Shown: positions 17,555 through 27,662, counted from the stretch's first letter. The stretch is DNA of 64,000 bases from Algibacter amylolyticus (GCF_014202225.1 NZ_JACHGE010000005.1:186001-250000), one strand, 5' to 3'. Notes: generated from the letters alone by a model not told the origin. Program-made: numbers and translations.

Positions 17555-19930
17555 ATGAAACATGTATTTACTTTAATTCTACTAACACTTCCAACATTAC
17601 TTATAGCACAAATTAGTATTACAGGAAAAATCACAAATCAATCTCAACCCATAGTTTGGGCAAATGTGGCGTTAACGGATTTGGATGGCTACAATAATAC
17701 AGGAAGCATAACCGATGATAATGGAGTATTCCATTTAAAAACAGCACCAGGAACTTACTATCTACATATTAGTTTTATTGGTTACACCAGTTTTAAAAAA
17801 GAAATAATCGTAAAAACTGAATTAAACCTAGGTGAAATTGAATTAAAAGCAAACCAAACACTCGATGAAATTGTTATAACACACCAAAAGAAACTTATAG
17901 AACAAAAGCCAGATCGTATGATTTTTAATGTTGAAAACAGCACAACAGTAATAGGTGGCGATGCTTTAGATGCCTTACGCATTGCACCAGGTTTAAGCGT
18001 ACAAAATAACGGTATTAATTTACTGGGCAGAGGCGCATCTAGAGTCATGGTGAACCATCGATTATTACAACTTTCCGGCGAAGATTTAGTGAGCTATTTA
18101 AACACTATAGCTGCGGGCGATATTAAAAAGATTGAAGTCATAACAACACCTCCCGCAAAATATGAAGCTGCTGGAAATGGTGGACTTATTAATATTATTT
18201 TAAAAAAAGGACAAGTCGATTCTTGGAAAAACACCCTCGCGTTTGCAGATAATATAAACACCTATAATTTTGCAACCCTTAGAAACAGTTTACTATACAA
18301 CAAAAATAAGGTTAGCCTATCGTTTAATGTGAACGGAACCAAAGGTAGTTCTAGAAACATAGAAGATTTTCAGGTGTATTACCCAACGAGTAATTGGGAT
18401 ATCGATATAAATTCAAAAGAAAAGAAAGATAATTTATCAGGGCAATTGCTTTTGGATTATGAGGTAACCGAAAGCACAACCATTGGCATTCAATATTTAG
18501 GAAACTCCAAAACGCCAAATATGTCCGACCGAAGTGTTTCTAGAATTTTTAATGAACAAAACACATTAGACTCATTACTTATTAACAACGGCAATAATCA
18601 ATCTAAAGTAAATAGCCATTTAATAAATGTACATGCCAATACTAAATTAGATAGTTTAGGAAAAAGTATTTCTTTCGATGTCGATTATTTCACGTACCAA
18701 TCCAACCAAAACAGAAATTTTATTACCAATAGTTTTTCAGCTAACAATGAGTTTCAAAATATTAATGCTGCAGCCAATAACTTTACAGATTTAAACATTG
18801 AAAACTTCAGTGCAAAAACAGATATGGAGCATCCAACAACCTTTATTAATCTATCTTATGGCGCCAAAATTAGTAGCATTAAAAACCATAGCGATATTCA
18901 GTTTTTTAATACCATTTCTGGAACTCCCGTTTATGACACTAACATTTCCAACACTTTTAAATACGAAGAAAACAATCAAGCCATTTACATAAGCGGATTA
19001 AAAAAACTAAATGAAAAATGGGACATCCAATTGGGTTTTAGACTAGAACATACAAGAACTAAAGGACACTCTGTACAACTAAACGAAACCAATAGCAATA
19101 ATTATACAAAACTATTTCCATCGCTATACGCTAGCTATAGTAAAAATGAAAACAATAGTTTTTCTATAAGTTATGGTAAACGTATAGAGCGCCCACGTTT
19201 TAGCGATTTAAATCCTTTTAGATCTGTAATTAGTAGTAACACCTTCAGTTTAGGAAATCCATTTTTAAGACCTTCATTTGTAGATAGTTTTGAGTTTAAA
19301 CATACCTATAAAAATAAATATACTACCAATGCATTTTTAAGTATTAAACATGATGGAGCTAGCGTTATTTTTACTTCCGATGTTGAAAACAGCACACAAA
19401 TTGTAACGCGTTCAAATTTCTTCAAACAGCATATGTTTGGCATTGGAGAAAGCTTTTTATTCGATATGTTTTCTTGGTGGCAAAGTCAAAACAGTTTTAA
19501 TGTAATTGGATCGAAAACAGAATTTACACAAAATATTGGGGCGAAACCTAAAAACGGATTCATGTTTAGCGCAAACTCTAGCAATTCATTTACCATAAAT
19601 GATTCTACTAAATTACAACTAGATGCGACTTACAGCTCACCTTTTAAAGCCGGTTTATTTAGCGTAGGAAGCACGTCTAGTATAGATTTAGGAATGAGTA
19701 AGACGTTTTTAGACAAAAACTTACAAGTGGCTATTCTCGTTAAAGATATTTTCAATAGCTCTAGCTTAAACCAATTAGAATCTACGGTTAATAACGTTAA
19801 GCAAGTATATGGACAAAATGATAACAATCGATATATAAGACTAACCGCGAGCTACCGTTTTGGTAATAAAAAGATTAGCGAAAAAAGAAGAAACTTTGGT
19901 AATGAAGAAGAGCGCCGAAGAACTAATTAA
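17555..19930 (+). CDS. TonB-dependent receptor-like outer-membrane β-barrel protein
   Basis: I start at the ATG at 17555 because the signal peptide (MKHVFTLILLTLPTLLIAQ) begins there; 14 further in-frame codons exist upstream. The product, about 791 residues, has a CarboxypepD_reg-like domain (about 20-105), a plug (about 120-225, with GGDALDALRIAPGLSV and VEVITTPPAKYEAAGNGGLINI) and a barrel of the OMP_b-brl_3 type, closing with ...RLTASYRF then a basic tail. No STN domain is present, so it would not signal through FecR. Ligand unknown. Control by the adjacent membrane AraC protein is inferred from the half-site array before it. Confidence 0.9.
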   Translation: MKHVFTLILLTLPTLLIAQISITGKITNQSQPIVWANVALTDLDGYNNTGSITDDNGVFHLKTAPGTYYLHISFIGYTSFKKEIIVKTELNLGEIELKANQTLDEIVITHQKKLIEQKPDRMIFNVENSTTVIGGDALDALRIAPGLSVQNNGINLLGRGASRVMVNHRLLQLSGEDLVSYLNTIAAGDIKKIEVITTPPAKYEAAGNGGLINIILKKGQVDSWKNTLAFADNINTYNFATLRNSLLYNKNKVSLSFNVNGTKGSSRNIEDFQVYYPTSNWDIDINSKEKKDNLSGQLLLDYEVTESTTIGIQYLGNSKTPNMSDRSVSRIFNEQNTLDSLLINNGNNQSKVNSHLINVHANTKLDSLGKSISFDVDYFTYQSNQNRNFITNSFSANNEFQNINAAANNFTDLNIENFSAKTDMEHPTTFINLSYGAKISSIKNHSDIQFFNTISGTPVYDTNISNTFKYEENNQAIYISGLKKLNEKWDIQLGFRLEHTRTKGHSVQLNETNSNNYTKLFPSLYASYSKNENNSFSISYGKRIERPRFSDLNPFRSVISSNTFSLGNPFLRPSFVDSFEFKHTYKNKYTTNAFLSIKHDGASVIFTSDVENSTQIVTRSNFFKQHMFGIGESFLFDMFSWWQSQNSFNVIGSKTEFTQNIGAKPKNGFMFSANSSNSFTINDSTKLQLDATYSSPFKAGLFSVGSTSSIDLGMSKTFLDKNLQVAILVKDIFNSSSLNQLESTVNNVKQVYGQNDNNRYIRLTASYRFGNKKISEKRRNFGNEEERRRTN

Positions 19931-20050
19931 CAAATCGGTTTTAATCTATATAAACTAAGCGGTTCCTGCTATTCAAATAATGTTAACAAATTCCGCTTTT
20001 ATTCCTCGTAAATAATTGTATTTTTACAGCTAATAAAACCAAATCATTTA

Positions 20051-20815
20051 ATGGGTAAAATCATAGCAATTGCTAATCAAAAAGGCGGTGTTGGAAAAAC
20101 AACAACCTCAATAAATTTAGCAGCTTCACTAGGTGTTCTAGAGAAGAAAGTATTACTTATAGATGCTGACCCTCAAGCAAATGCAACTTCTGGAATTGGA
20201 ATTGATGTAGAATCTGTAGACATTGGAACCTATCAACTTTTAGAGCATTCTCATTCTGCAAAAGAAGCTATTGTAAAAACAGAAACACCGAATTTAGATA
20301 TTATTCCGGCGCATATTGACTTAGTTGCAATTGAAATTGAACTAGTTGATAAGGATGAACGCGAATATATGCTTAAAAAAGCGTTACAAGAGATAAAGGA
20401 TGATTATGATTATATCATCATTGATTGTGCGCCATCATTAGGTTTATTAACCTTAAACGCATTAACATCGGCCGATGCTGTAATTATTCCTATTCAATGT
20501 GAATATTTTGCACTAGAAGGTTTAGGAAAGTTATTAAACACAATAAAAAGTGTTCAAAAAATTCATAATGCCAACTTAGATATTGAAGGCTTATTGTTAA
20601 CCATGTACGATTCGCGCTTAAGACTATCAAATCAAGTTGTTGAAGAGGTTCAAAAACACTTTAACGACATGGTGTTTAAAACCATCATTCAAAGAAACGT
20701 AAGACTAAGTGAGGCACCAAGTTATGGCGAAAGTATAATTAATTACGATGCCAGTAGTAAAGGTGCTAACAATTACTTAAGTTTGGCAAAAGAAGTCATT
20801 AATAAAAACGCTTAA
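20051..20815 (+). CDS. parA: Chromosome partitioning ATPase ParA
   Basis: The 254-residue MinD/ParA ATPase carries the deviant Walker A at residues 11-18 (KGGVGKTT), the Walker A' region DADPQANATSG and Walker B DCAPSLG. With ParB (20818, two bases downstream) it separates replicated origins. The length is that of a chromosomal Soj-type ParA without an N-terminal regulatory domain. No parS palindrome was seen within the window. Confidence 0.97.
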   Translation: MGKIIAIANQKGGVGKTTTSINLAASLGVLEKKVLLIDADPQANATSGIGIDVESVDIGTYQLLEHSHSAKEAIVKTETPNLDIIPAHIDLVAIEIELVDKDEREYMLKKALQEIKDDYDYIIIDCAPSLGLLTLNALTSADAVIIPIQCEYFALEGLGKLLNTIKSVQKIHNANLDIEGLLLTMYDSRLRLSNQVVEEVQKHFNDMVFKTIIQRNVRLSEAPSYGESIINYDASSKGANNYLSLAKEVINKNA

Positions 20816-20817
20816 TT

Positions 20818-21732
20818 ATGGCTAAGGCAATTAAAAAACAGGCTTTAGGTAGAGGTTTATCGGCCCTATTGAAAGACCCAAGTAACGATATTCAATCTGC
20901 TCAAGATACCAACGCCGATAAGGTTATTGGTAACATTGTAGAGTTAGATTTAGATTTTATTGAAGTTAACCCGTTTCAGCCTCGTACTAACTTTAGTGAA
21001 GAATCGCTTCGCGAACTTGCATCTTCCATTAAAGAATTGGGCATTATACAGCCCATTACCGTTAGAAAATTAGGCTTAAACAAATACCAATTAGTTTCTG
21101 GAGAACGTCGTTTTAGAGCTTCAAAATCATTAAACTTAGAAACTATTCCTGCCTATGTTAGGATTGCTAACGACCAAGAATCATTGGAAATGGCACTGGT
21201 TGAAAACATTCAGCGTCAAGACTTAGATCCTATTGAAATTGCTTTATCGTACCAACGTTTAATTGACGAAATCAATTTAACACAAGAGCAAATGAGCGAG
21301 CGCGTAGGTAAAAAACGATCTACTATAGCCAATTATTTGCGTTTATTAAAACTAGACCCAATTATTCAAACCGGTATGCGCGATGGTTTTATTTCTATGG
21401 GTCATGGTCGTGCATTAATTGCTATTGAAGACCAAAGTGATCAATTAGATATTTACGAAAACATACTATCCAATAAACTTTCAGTTAGAGAAACCGAAAA
21501 CTTTATTCGCGATTTTAATTCTGATAGTCCAATAAAAAACACCGAAAAAAAGACGGAAGAAGACGATATGCCAAAGTTTGTTAAAAAAGGCATGACGGCA
21601 TTTTCTGAATACTTTGGACATAAAATTGACGTTAAAGTTTCTAAGAATGGTAAAGGGAAAATTACAATTCCGTTTCATTCTGAAGAAGATTTTAACCGTA
21701 TAAAAAAATTAGTTCAAGGTGATTCCAAATAA
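20818..21732 (+). CDS. parB: Chromosome partitioning protein ParB
   Basis: The 304-residue protein has the N-terminal CTPase domain (about 35-125) with the box ELVSGERRFRA in the form QLVSGERRFRA and NIQRQDLDPIE, a helix-turn-helix segment (about 150-180, LTQEQMSERVGKKRSTIANYLRLL), and a C-terminal dimerisation region. The first residues RGLSALL are the usual ParA-stimulating motif. Its 3' end overlaps the following gene by 14 bp. Confidence 0.97.
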   Translation: MAKAIKKQALGRGLSALLKDPSNDIQSAQDTNADKVIGNIVELDLDFIEVNPFQPRTNFSEESLRELASSIKELGIIQPITVRKLGLNKYQLVSGERRFRASKSLNLETIPAYVRIANDQESLEMALVENIQRQDLDPIEIALSYQRLIDEINLTQEQMSERVGKKRSTIANYLRLLKLDPIIQTGMRDGFISMGHGRALIAIEDQSDQLDIYENILSNKLSVRETENFIRDFNSDSPIKNTEKKTEEDDMPKFVKKGMTAFSEYFGHKIDVKVSKNGKGKITIPFHSEEDFNRIKKLVQGDSK

Positions 21733-22342
21733 AATCCTAATAACAGGAATAGTATCATGCTTACTTTGTTTTGCCACTTTTGCACAAGACAAGAAAAAGG
21801 AGAAAGAAGAAAAAGTACTTCCTAAAGAAGTGGTTGTGGACTCCATCGTTAAAGTTAGCGATCCTATTAATCCGCTTTCGCCTGCCAAAGCAGCATTCTA
21901 TTCTGCAATTTTACCTGGTTTAGGTCAAGCTTACAATAAAAAATACTGGAAAATCCCACTTGTTTATGGTGCCATAGGTACGGGGGTATACTTCTACATT
22001 ACTAACAACAAAGAATATAATAGATATAGAGATGCTTATAAAAGCAGACTCGCCGGCTTTACTAACGATGAGTTTTATTTGGACTCTGCTGGTAATCAAT
22101 TAACAACTCCAAGACTATCTACCGATAAACTTGAAGACGCTCAAGAATTTTATCGTCGTAACAAAGAAATTTCACTTTTAGTAACGCTTGGGCTTTATGC
22201 CCTAAATATTATTGATGCCAATGTAGACGCGCATTTATTGCAGTATAACATTGATGAAAACCTATCTTTAGCGCCGCATTATAAATTCAATGAATTTGAT
22301 GCGAAAAGTAATTTCGGACTAACTTTAAACTTTAATTTTTAA
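21719..22342 (+). CDS. DUF5683-type membrane protein
   Basis: The 207-residue product has a signal peptide (1-22), a charged linker, then a hydrophobic DUF5683 core with SPAKAAFYSAILPGLGQAYNKKYWKIP and further membrane segments around 75-90 and 150-170. The start is GTG at 21719 and overlaps parB by 14 bp; no better start exists nearby. The family is of unknown function and commonly lies between parB and dapB in Flavobacteria. Envelope location is inferred. Confidence 0.85.
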   Translation: MIPNKILITGIVSCLLCFATFAQDKKKEKEEKVLPKEVVVDSIVKVSDPINPLSPAKAAFYSAILPGLGQAYNKKYWKIPLVYGAIGTGVYFYITNNKEYNRYRDAYKSRLAGFTNDEFYLDSAGNQLTTPRLSTDKLEDAQEFYRRNKEISLLVTLGLYALNIIDANVDAHLLQYNIDENLSLAPHYKFNEFDAKSNFGLTLNFNF

Positions 22343-22378
22343 CCCTTAATTGGGATTTTATAAACAATACATTTTAAT

Positions 22379-23083
22379 ATGAATATAGCATTACTCGGAT
22401 ACGGAAAAATGGGCAAAACTATTGAGCAAATTGCCATTAAACGCGGACATAAAGTAGTTTTGACTATTGACAAAGGAGACACCAATTACGACATTACTAA
22501 AGCAGATGTTGCTATCGATTTTAGTATTCCTACGGTGGCTTATAGTAATATTGCAAATTGTATTGACAATAATGTACCAGTAATTTCTGGAACTACCGGA
22601 TGGCTAGATAAATATGAAGATGCTGTAGCGTTATGCGAACAGAAAAAAGGTGCTTTTATTTATGCGTCTAACTTTAGTTTAGGTGTAAACATCTTTTTTG
22701 AACTTAATAAAACACTAGCTAAAATGATGAGTGCCTTGAAACAATACAATGTTTCTATGGAAGAAATTCATCACACTCAAAAACTTGATGCGCCTAGTGG
22801 AACTGCAATTACTTTAGCCGATGGCGTAATTGAAAACCACGATGGTTACAAAAACTGGAAACTAGAAGAAAACGGCGAGCAAACCATTCCTATTGCAGCA
22901 AAACGTATTGCCGATGTTCCTGGTACGCATACCGTATCTTACGAAAGCGAAGTAGACACCATAAATATAGAGCATGTTGCACATACTAGACAAGGTTTTG
23001 CTTTAGGTGCTGTTGTTGCAGCAGAGTGGATTGTTGGAAAATCTGGTGTTTTCACAATGAACGATGTGTTAAATATTGGTTAA
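22379..23083 (+). CDS. dapB: 4-hydroxy-tetrahydrodipicolinate reductase
   Basis: The 234-residue enzyme reduces the dapA product with NAD(P)H in lysine and diaminopimelate synthesis. Visible features are the dinucleotide motif LLGYGKMGK at the N-terminus, the GTTGW strand, the catalytic region EEIHHTQKLDAPSGTA and the C-terminal HVAHTRQGFALGAV. It is shorter than the roughly 270-residue proteobacterial enzyme, as usual in Bacteroidota. It supplies precursors for peptidoglycan, fitting the envelope genes downstream. Confidence 0.96.
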   Translation: MNIALLGYGKMGKTIEQIAIKRGHKVVLTIDKGDTNYDITKADVAIDFSIPTVAYSNIANCIDNNVPVISGTTGWLDKYEDAVALCEQKKGAFIYASNFSLGVNIFFELNKTLAKMMSALKQYNVSMEEIHHTQKLDAPSGTAITLADGVIENHDGYKNWKLEENGEQTIPIAAKRIADVPGTHTVSYESEVDTINIEHVAHTRQGFALGAVVAAEWIVGKSGVFTMNDVLNIG

Positions 23084-23148
23084 CACAAAATAATACTGTA
23101 ACAAATAGAACGCTGTTACAACTAACAACAAATTAAAATTTTGAGATT

Positions 23149-24738
23149 ATGACTTGGACACAATGGTTTATATTCATCTTAATAATACAAATAATTCATG
23201 GTTTAGGCACCTGGAAACTATACATTAAAGCAGGAAGACAAGCTTGGGAAGCCTTTGTTCCTGTTTACAATGGTATTGTATTAATGAAAATAATAAACCG
23301 TCCGTGGTGGTGGATTATCCTTTTGTTTCTGCCTATTGTAAATCTTATTATGCTACCCGTTATTTGGGTTGAAACTGCGAGAAGCTTTGGCAAAAACACC
23401 ATAGTAGACACCATTTTAGCGGTTGTTACTTTAGGGTTTTACAATTTCTACTTAAACTATGTTGCCGATGTCAGCTATATAGAAAACAGAAGCTTACAAC
23501 CAAAATCTAGTTCTGGCGATTGGACAAGTTCTATTTTATTCGCTATTGTAGCAGCAACTATTGTACACACGTATTTTATGCAGCCGTTTACTATACCGTC
23601 GTCGTCTTTAGAAAAATCGTTATTGGTAGGCGATTTTCTATTTGTAAGTAAGTTTCATTACGGCGCAAGAGTACCAATGACAACCGTTGGCGCTCCTATG
23701 GTGCACGATACTATTCCTGTTTTAAACAAAAAATCATATTTATTTGATGATCATTTTGAAGACCGCAACACATCCTGGAAAAATAAACTACAACTACCCT
23801 ATTTAAGAATTCCTGGATTTCAAAAAATAAATCGTAACGATATTGTTGTTTTCAATCAGCCGGCAGATACCTTGTTGGATATGAATGATTTTACGCCAGA
23901 TAGAAATTATTACAAACCAATAGATAAGAAAACAAACTTAGTAAAGCGTTGTGTTGGTGTTGCTGGCGATACTCTAGAGGTTAGAGATGGTTATGTTTAT
24001 ATAAACGGCAAGAAAAACGACTTACCAGACCGTGCACATTTACAATTTAGTTACTTGGTGCAACCTAAAACAAATCAATTTAACCCAAACTACATTAAGG
24101 AGCGTTATGATATTACTGATGGTTTTGGCATTATGAATGCTCAAAACACATATTACTTTTCGGCGATTTCAGATGAAGCCTTGGCAACATTTAAAAATCA
24201 TCCTAATGTAAAAAGTATATCATCTAATATTCAAGAAAAAGGCGTTCGCGATGCCGATATTTTTCCACACGATCCCAACTATAATTGGAATGTAGATCAA
24301 TTTGGACCTTTATATATCCCAGAAGAAGGCAAATCGATAGGAATTAACATAGAAAATTTACCGCTATACAAACGTGCTATTACTGAGTACGAAGGCAACA
24401 CATTACAAGTTAAAGGCAATCAAATTCTTATTAATGGTGAAGTAACCGATACTTACACCTTTAAACAAGACTATTATTGGATGATGGGTGATAACCGCCA
24501 TAACTCTATTGATGCAAGACGTTGGGGCTTTGTACCTTTTAATCATGTTATTGGTAAACCTGTATTTATCTGGATGAGCCTTAAAGACATGAATTTATTT
24601 AAACCACGTTGGGAGCGTTTCTTTACTACCGTTAGCGGAACAGGGAAAGCAACCTCATTTTTAATTCCGTTTTTAGTTTTATTATTTGGTTGGATAGGGT
24701 TTAATAAATGGAGAAAGCGTAAAGCAGAAAAAGAATAA
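23149..24738 (+). CDS. lepB: Signal peptidase I, long Bacteroidota form
   Basis: The 529-residue protein begins with hydrophobic helices of a DUF5684-like region (about 1-110), then a transmembrane anchor and the peptidase core. The serine/lysine dyad is placed at Ser153 (PSSSLEKSL, with Leu where most enzymes have Met) and Lys266 (LVKRCVGVAGD); box E is MMGDNRHNSIDARRWGFVP. A large insert separates boxes D and E. It cleaves Sec signal peptides at the inner-membrane surface. Another transmembrane helix (about 500-518) is present near the C-terminus. Confidence 0.95.
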   Translation: MTWTQWFIFILIIQIIHGLGTWKLYIKAGRQAWEAFVPVYNGIVLMKIINRPWWWIILLFLPIVNLIMLPVIWVETARSFGKNTIVDTILAVVTLGFYNFYLNYVADVSYIENRSLQPKSSSGDWTSSILFAIVAATIVHTYFMQPFTIPSSSLEKSLLVGDFLFVSKFHYGARVPMTTVGAPMVHDTIPVLNKKSYLFDDHFEDRNTSWKNKLQLPYLRIPGFQKINRNDIVVFNQPADTLLDMNDFTPDRNYYKPIDKKTNLVKRCVGVAGDTLEVRDGYVYINGKKNDLPDRAHLQFSYLVQPKTNQFNPNYIKERYDITDGFGIMNAQNTYYFSAISDEALATFKNHPNVKSISSNIQEKGVRDADIFPHDPNYNWNVDQFGPLYIPEEGKSIGINIENLPLYKRAITEYEGNTLQVKGNQILINGEVTDTYTFKQDYYWMMGDNRHNSIDARRWGFVPFNHVIGKPVFIWMSLKDMNLFKPRWERFFTTVSGTGKATSFLIPFLVLLFGWIGFNKWRKRKAEKE

Positions 24739-24785
24739 ACTAAAGTATATTTTACGGCTGACTTGTAACGTCACAAACCATATGT

Positions 24786-25514
24786 ATGTCTTTTAAAGCG
24801 GGTATCTTAACTTTTTTTATAGGATTGATAGCTTTCGGTCAAAACCATAATGCTATAGAAGTACCTGCCATTACTAAAGATTTTGTTTTAGGGAAATTCG
24901 ACTATAAAACGCATGCCCAATTTACTAAAGTAGATATGGCTCATGCCTCGAAAACAATTTATTTAAACAAAGACGTGTATTCGGCATTTCTTAAAATGTA
25001 TAACCACGCCAAGGCAGATGGCGTTGATTTAATTATAAAATCTGGTACCAGAAATTTTAAGGAACAGAAAGCCATTTGGGAACGTAAATGGGTAAAATAC
25101 AGCAGCCTTAATCCTATGGACCGAGCTAATAAAATATTAGAGTATAGTTCGATGCCCACAACATCTAGACACCATTGGGGCACCGATATGGATTTAAACA
25201 ATTTTACCAATTCGTATTTTGACCATGGTAAAGGCAAGCTGGAATACCAATGGCTTTTAAAAAACGCTAATACCTATGGTTTTTACCAAGTTTACACGAA
25301 CAAAGCTAATGGAAGAACGGGTTATAATTTAGAGCGTTGGCATTGGTCTTACATGCCCTTAGCTAAAACTTACTTAGAGTTTTATAACAAGCACATAACC
25401 TATTTGGATATTACGGGTTTTAAAGGCTCTAACCTTGCAATAGAATTGAATACTATAACTTTATATGTTAATGGTATTTCCAAAAAAGCTAAAACGGCAT
25501 TTAATAAAGACTAA
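24786..25514 (+). CDS. M15-family D-alanyl-D-alanine carboxypeptidase-like protein
   Basis: The 242-residue protein has a signal peptide (about 1-19) and a VanY/M15B-type zinc peptidase domain: SRHHWGTDMDL gives the SxHxxGxxxD zinc site and ERWHWSY the distal histidine. It presumably trims peptidoglycan stem peptides in the periplasm. It lies downstream of lepB and abuts the WbqC-like gene without a gap. Confidence 0.9.
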   Translation: MSFKAGILTFFIGLIAFGQNHNAIEVPAITKDFVLGKFDYKTHAQFTKVDMAHASKTIYLNKDVYSAFLKMYNHAKADGVDLIIKSGTRNFKEQKAIWERKWVKYSSLNPMDRANKILEYSSMPTTSRHHWGTDMDLNNFTNSYFDHGKGKLEYQWLLKNANTYGFYQVYTNKANGRTGYNLERWHWSYMPLAKTYLEFYNKHITYLDITGFKGSNLAIELNTITLYVNGISKKAKTAFNKD

Positions 25515-26138
25515 ATGAATATTGTTATACATCCAACATACTTCCCTAATATTGCACACTTTGTTGCTATAGCTAACGCGAAAACGGTTGCCTTTGAAAT
25601 GGATGATAATTTCCTGAAACAAACCTACAGAAATCGCGCATACATTTATGGCGCCAACGGTAAATTAGGTTTAAACATCCCCGTTATTCATTCGCAAAAA
25701 AACAGACAAAAACACAGAGACGTTAAAATTTTTAATGAAGATAATTGGCAAAGTTTACATTGGAAATCTTTACTATCGGCCTACAGAACATCCCCCTTTT
25801 TTGAATATTACGAAGATGAACTCCAGCATTTATTTACCGAAAAAGCAGAGTTTTTATTAGATTTTAATTTAAAATGTTTTGAAGTTATTACCGATTGTTT
25901 GCAATTAGATTTAGAGTTAACAAAAACGGAAACCTACCAAAAAACCTACTCTGATAAAACAGACTTTAGACCTCTAGTGCATGCTAAAAAAGAGCCGCTT
26001 TATCCTTTTGAAAGTTACACGCAGGTATTTAATAGTAAACACGGTTACATACCTAATTTAAGTATTTTAGACTTGCTTTTTAACGAGGGTCCAAATGCTT
26101 TAAATTATCTGGAAGCTCAAAACACAACCCTTTTATAA
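25515..26138 (+). CDS. WbqC-like family protein
   Basis: The 207-residue protein opens with NIVIHPTYFPNIAHFVAIANA, a form of the WbqC N-terminus, and contains NRAYIYGANGKLGLNIPV and the WKSLLSAYRTSPFFEYYEDEL block typical of the family. WbqC proteins are linked to O-antigen or surface-glycan sugar biosynthesis, but the reaction is not established. It starts directly after the M15 peptidase stop and shares one base with the next gene, so the three are probably one transcript. Confidence 0.88.
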   Translation: MNIVIHPTYFPNIAHFVAIANAKTVAFEMDDNFLKQTYRNRAYIYGANGKLGLNIPVIHSQKNRQKHRDVKIFNEDNWQSLHWKSLLSAYRTSPFFEYYEDELQHLFTEKAEFLLDFNLKCFEVITDCLQLDLELTKTETYQKTYSDKTDFRPLVHAKKEPLYPFESYTQVFNSKHGYIPNLSILDLLFNEGPNALNYLEAQNTTLL

Positions 26139-26446
26139 TGCTACAAACTTTTGCTCATTATGGTTGTCATTTTTTGTTACCACTTGTGGTGGCATTACTC
26201 TTTTATAAGTCGAATTGGAAATACGCTTATTTAGTAATGATTGCAGGTATGTTAATTGATTTAGACCATTTATTGGCAACGCCTATTTTCGATCCTAACC
26301 GATGTAGTATTGGGTTTCATCCGTTACACTCTAGCTTTGCTATTTTGTTTTATATTTTTTTATGTGTACCAAAGACATCTAGATTGGTAGGCTTAGGTTT
26401 AGTGATTCATATCATTGCTGATACTATTGATTGTTCTTTAATGTAG
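26138..26446 (+). CDS. DUF6122-type small membrane protein
   Basis: The 102-residue protein has three or four hydrophobic segments and conserved polar residues within them: HYGCHF near the start, MLIDLDHLLATPIFDPNRCSIGFHPLH in the middle and IHIIADTIDC at the end. The pattern of His and Asp in membrane helices resembles membrane metal-dependent hydrolases (YdjM/DUF6122). Function is unknown. The stop is 15 bp before an interspersed repeat. Confidence 0.8.
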   Translation: MLQTFAHYGCHFLLPLVVALLFYKSNWKYAYLVMIAGMLIDLDHLLATPIFDPNRCSIGFHPLHSSFAILFYIFLCVPKTSRLVGLGLVIHIIADTIDCSLM

Positions 26447-26460
26447 AATACTAGAGTGAA

Positions 26461-26576
26461 GCGTTGCGCAAGGGATAGTAGAGGAAAGCCCACAGCCCGA
26501 CGCAGGAGGTGCGAGGACTTGTAACGGATAGCCCGACCACCTGTCCTGAGCGGAGTCGAAGGGTGTGGTTGCGCCC
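26461..26576. repeat. Flavobacterial interspersed element, copy 1
   Basis: Conserved ends GCGTTGCGCAAGGGAT and GGTTGCGCCC flank a core with GGATAGCCCGACC. The interior differs from copies 2 and 3 and contains CCTGAGCGGAGTCGAAGG, itself a short sequence often repeated in bacterial genomes. The complementary ends suggest a structured RNA or a mobile miniature element. It lies between the convergent DUF6122 and EEP genes, and could serve as a bidirectional terminator. Confidence 0.7.
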
Positions 26577-26599
26577 AAATTAAAAAAACAGGGTGCTGA

Positions 26600-27622
26600 C
26601 TACTCGAGACTAAGTGTTGTTGTAATGGGATAATGATCGGAATAATGGGCGTTATAGGCTTTAAAACCATTGACGTTAAAGGCTTGGTCGGCAAAAATAA
26701 AATCGATACGAACTGGGAAAAATTTAAAATCGTAAGTTCTGCCAAATCCGTTTCCAGCTTCTTTAAAGGTATCATTTAAATCGCCTCTAATTTGTCGGTA
26801 TACATACGAAAATGCGGTATTATTAAAGTCGCCACAAATAACCATTTTGTATTTGCATTGCTTTTTATGCATTAAAAACAACTCGGTTTGAAATTGTTGC
26901 ATTTTAAAGGTGGAACCAATGCGTTTAAATAAGCGCTCGGAATCTTCCTTTTTTAGACTTTCCACCTTGGTATCGATACGCAAGGACTCGAGGTGGATGT
27001 TATAAAACCTTATGGTGTCTTTGCCTTTTACAACATCGGCAAAAATGGCATTATTAGCTGTATCTGGAAACTCGATTGAGCCGGAATTTATTATTGGAAA
27101 TTTTGAAAAAATAACTTGTCCGTATTTCATTTTTTTTCCAGATAGTTTTTCGAATTTATATTTAAAAAACGATAAATCGATGTTTTTATGCGGATGGTAT
27201 TCCTGTATACTGAGTACATCGGGAGCTTCGGTTTTTATAAAGTCTACAATTTTAGTTTCTACACCCTTTTCTGGAATCCATTGATATAAATTAAACAACC
27301 TTACATTGTAGTTCATGACCTTTATATTATTGGGGCTTTCGACTTTTACCGATGATGAAAATTTATAAAGCGAACCAAAAGAAAAATAGCCAATTAATAA
27401 GGCCACCAACGATAACATAAACTGCCTTTTTAAGCGAAAAACCCAGTACAAAAAGAACACAACATTAATAATAATTAAGAAGGAAACACCTAGGTTTACA
27501 ACGGCTAATATGGAGAATGTTTTTGGTGGTAAAAAAGGTAAAACAAAAGACAGCAAAAGCAGTACAGCTACAACAACATTTACTAGGTAAATGATTTTAT
27601 TTATGAAGCTTAGTTTTTTCAT
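26600..27622 (-). CDS. Membrane-anchored endonuclease/exonuclease/phosphatase-family protein
   Basis: The 340-residue protein has three N-terminal transmembrane helices (about 10-85) and an EEP domain (about 100-340). Its motifs are MNYNVR, QEYHP, NIHLES, CGDFNNTAFS, RIDFIF and the terminal SDHYPI. The family covers nucleases and phosphoesterases, and the membrane anchor hints at a lipid- or surface-linked phosphodiester; the substrate is not deducible. It is the last gene of the minus-strand group that runs from the TPR gene at 33.6 kb. Confidence 0.9.
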   Translation of the reverse strand: MKKLSFINKIIYLVNVVVAVLLLLSFVLPFLPPKTFSILAVVNLGVSFLIIINVVFFLYWVFRLKRQFMLSLVALLIGYFSFGSLYKFSSSVKVESPNNIKVMNYNVRLFNLYQWIPEKGVETKIVDFIKTEAPDVLSIQEYHPHKNIDLSFFKYKFEKLSGKKMKYGQVIFSKFPIINSGSIEFPDTANNAIFADVVKGKDTIRFYNIHLESLRIDTKVESLKKEDSERLFKRIGSTFKMQQFQTELFLMHKKQCKYKMVICGDFNNTAFSYVYRQIRGDLNDTFKEAGNGFGRTYDFKFFPVRIDFIFADQAFNVNGFKAYNAHYSDHYPITTTLSLE

Positions 27623-27662
27623 GAAATTAACTGCTAGGAGACTTTTGACCGTTGACGGTTGA

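Noticed and set aside
20051-21732. parS sites near parAB
   Set aside because: No 16-bp parS-like palindrome such as TGTTCCACGTGGAACA or TGTTTCACGTGAAACA was seen in the window.
26407-26775. 122-codon minus-strand frame across a repeat and the EEP gene end
   Set aside because: It runs through the interspersed element and overlaps the well-supported EEP gene in another frame; composition is repeat-like.
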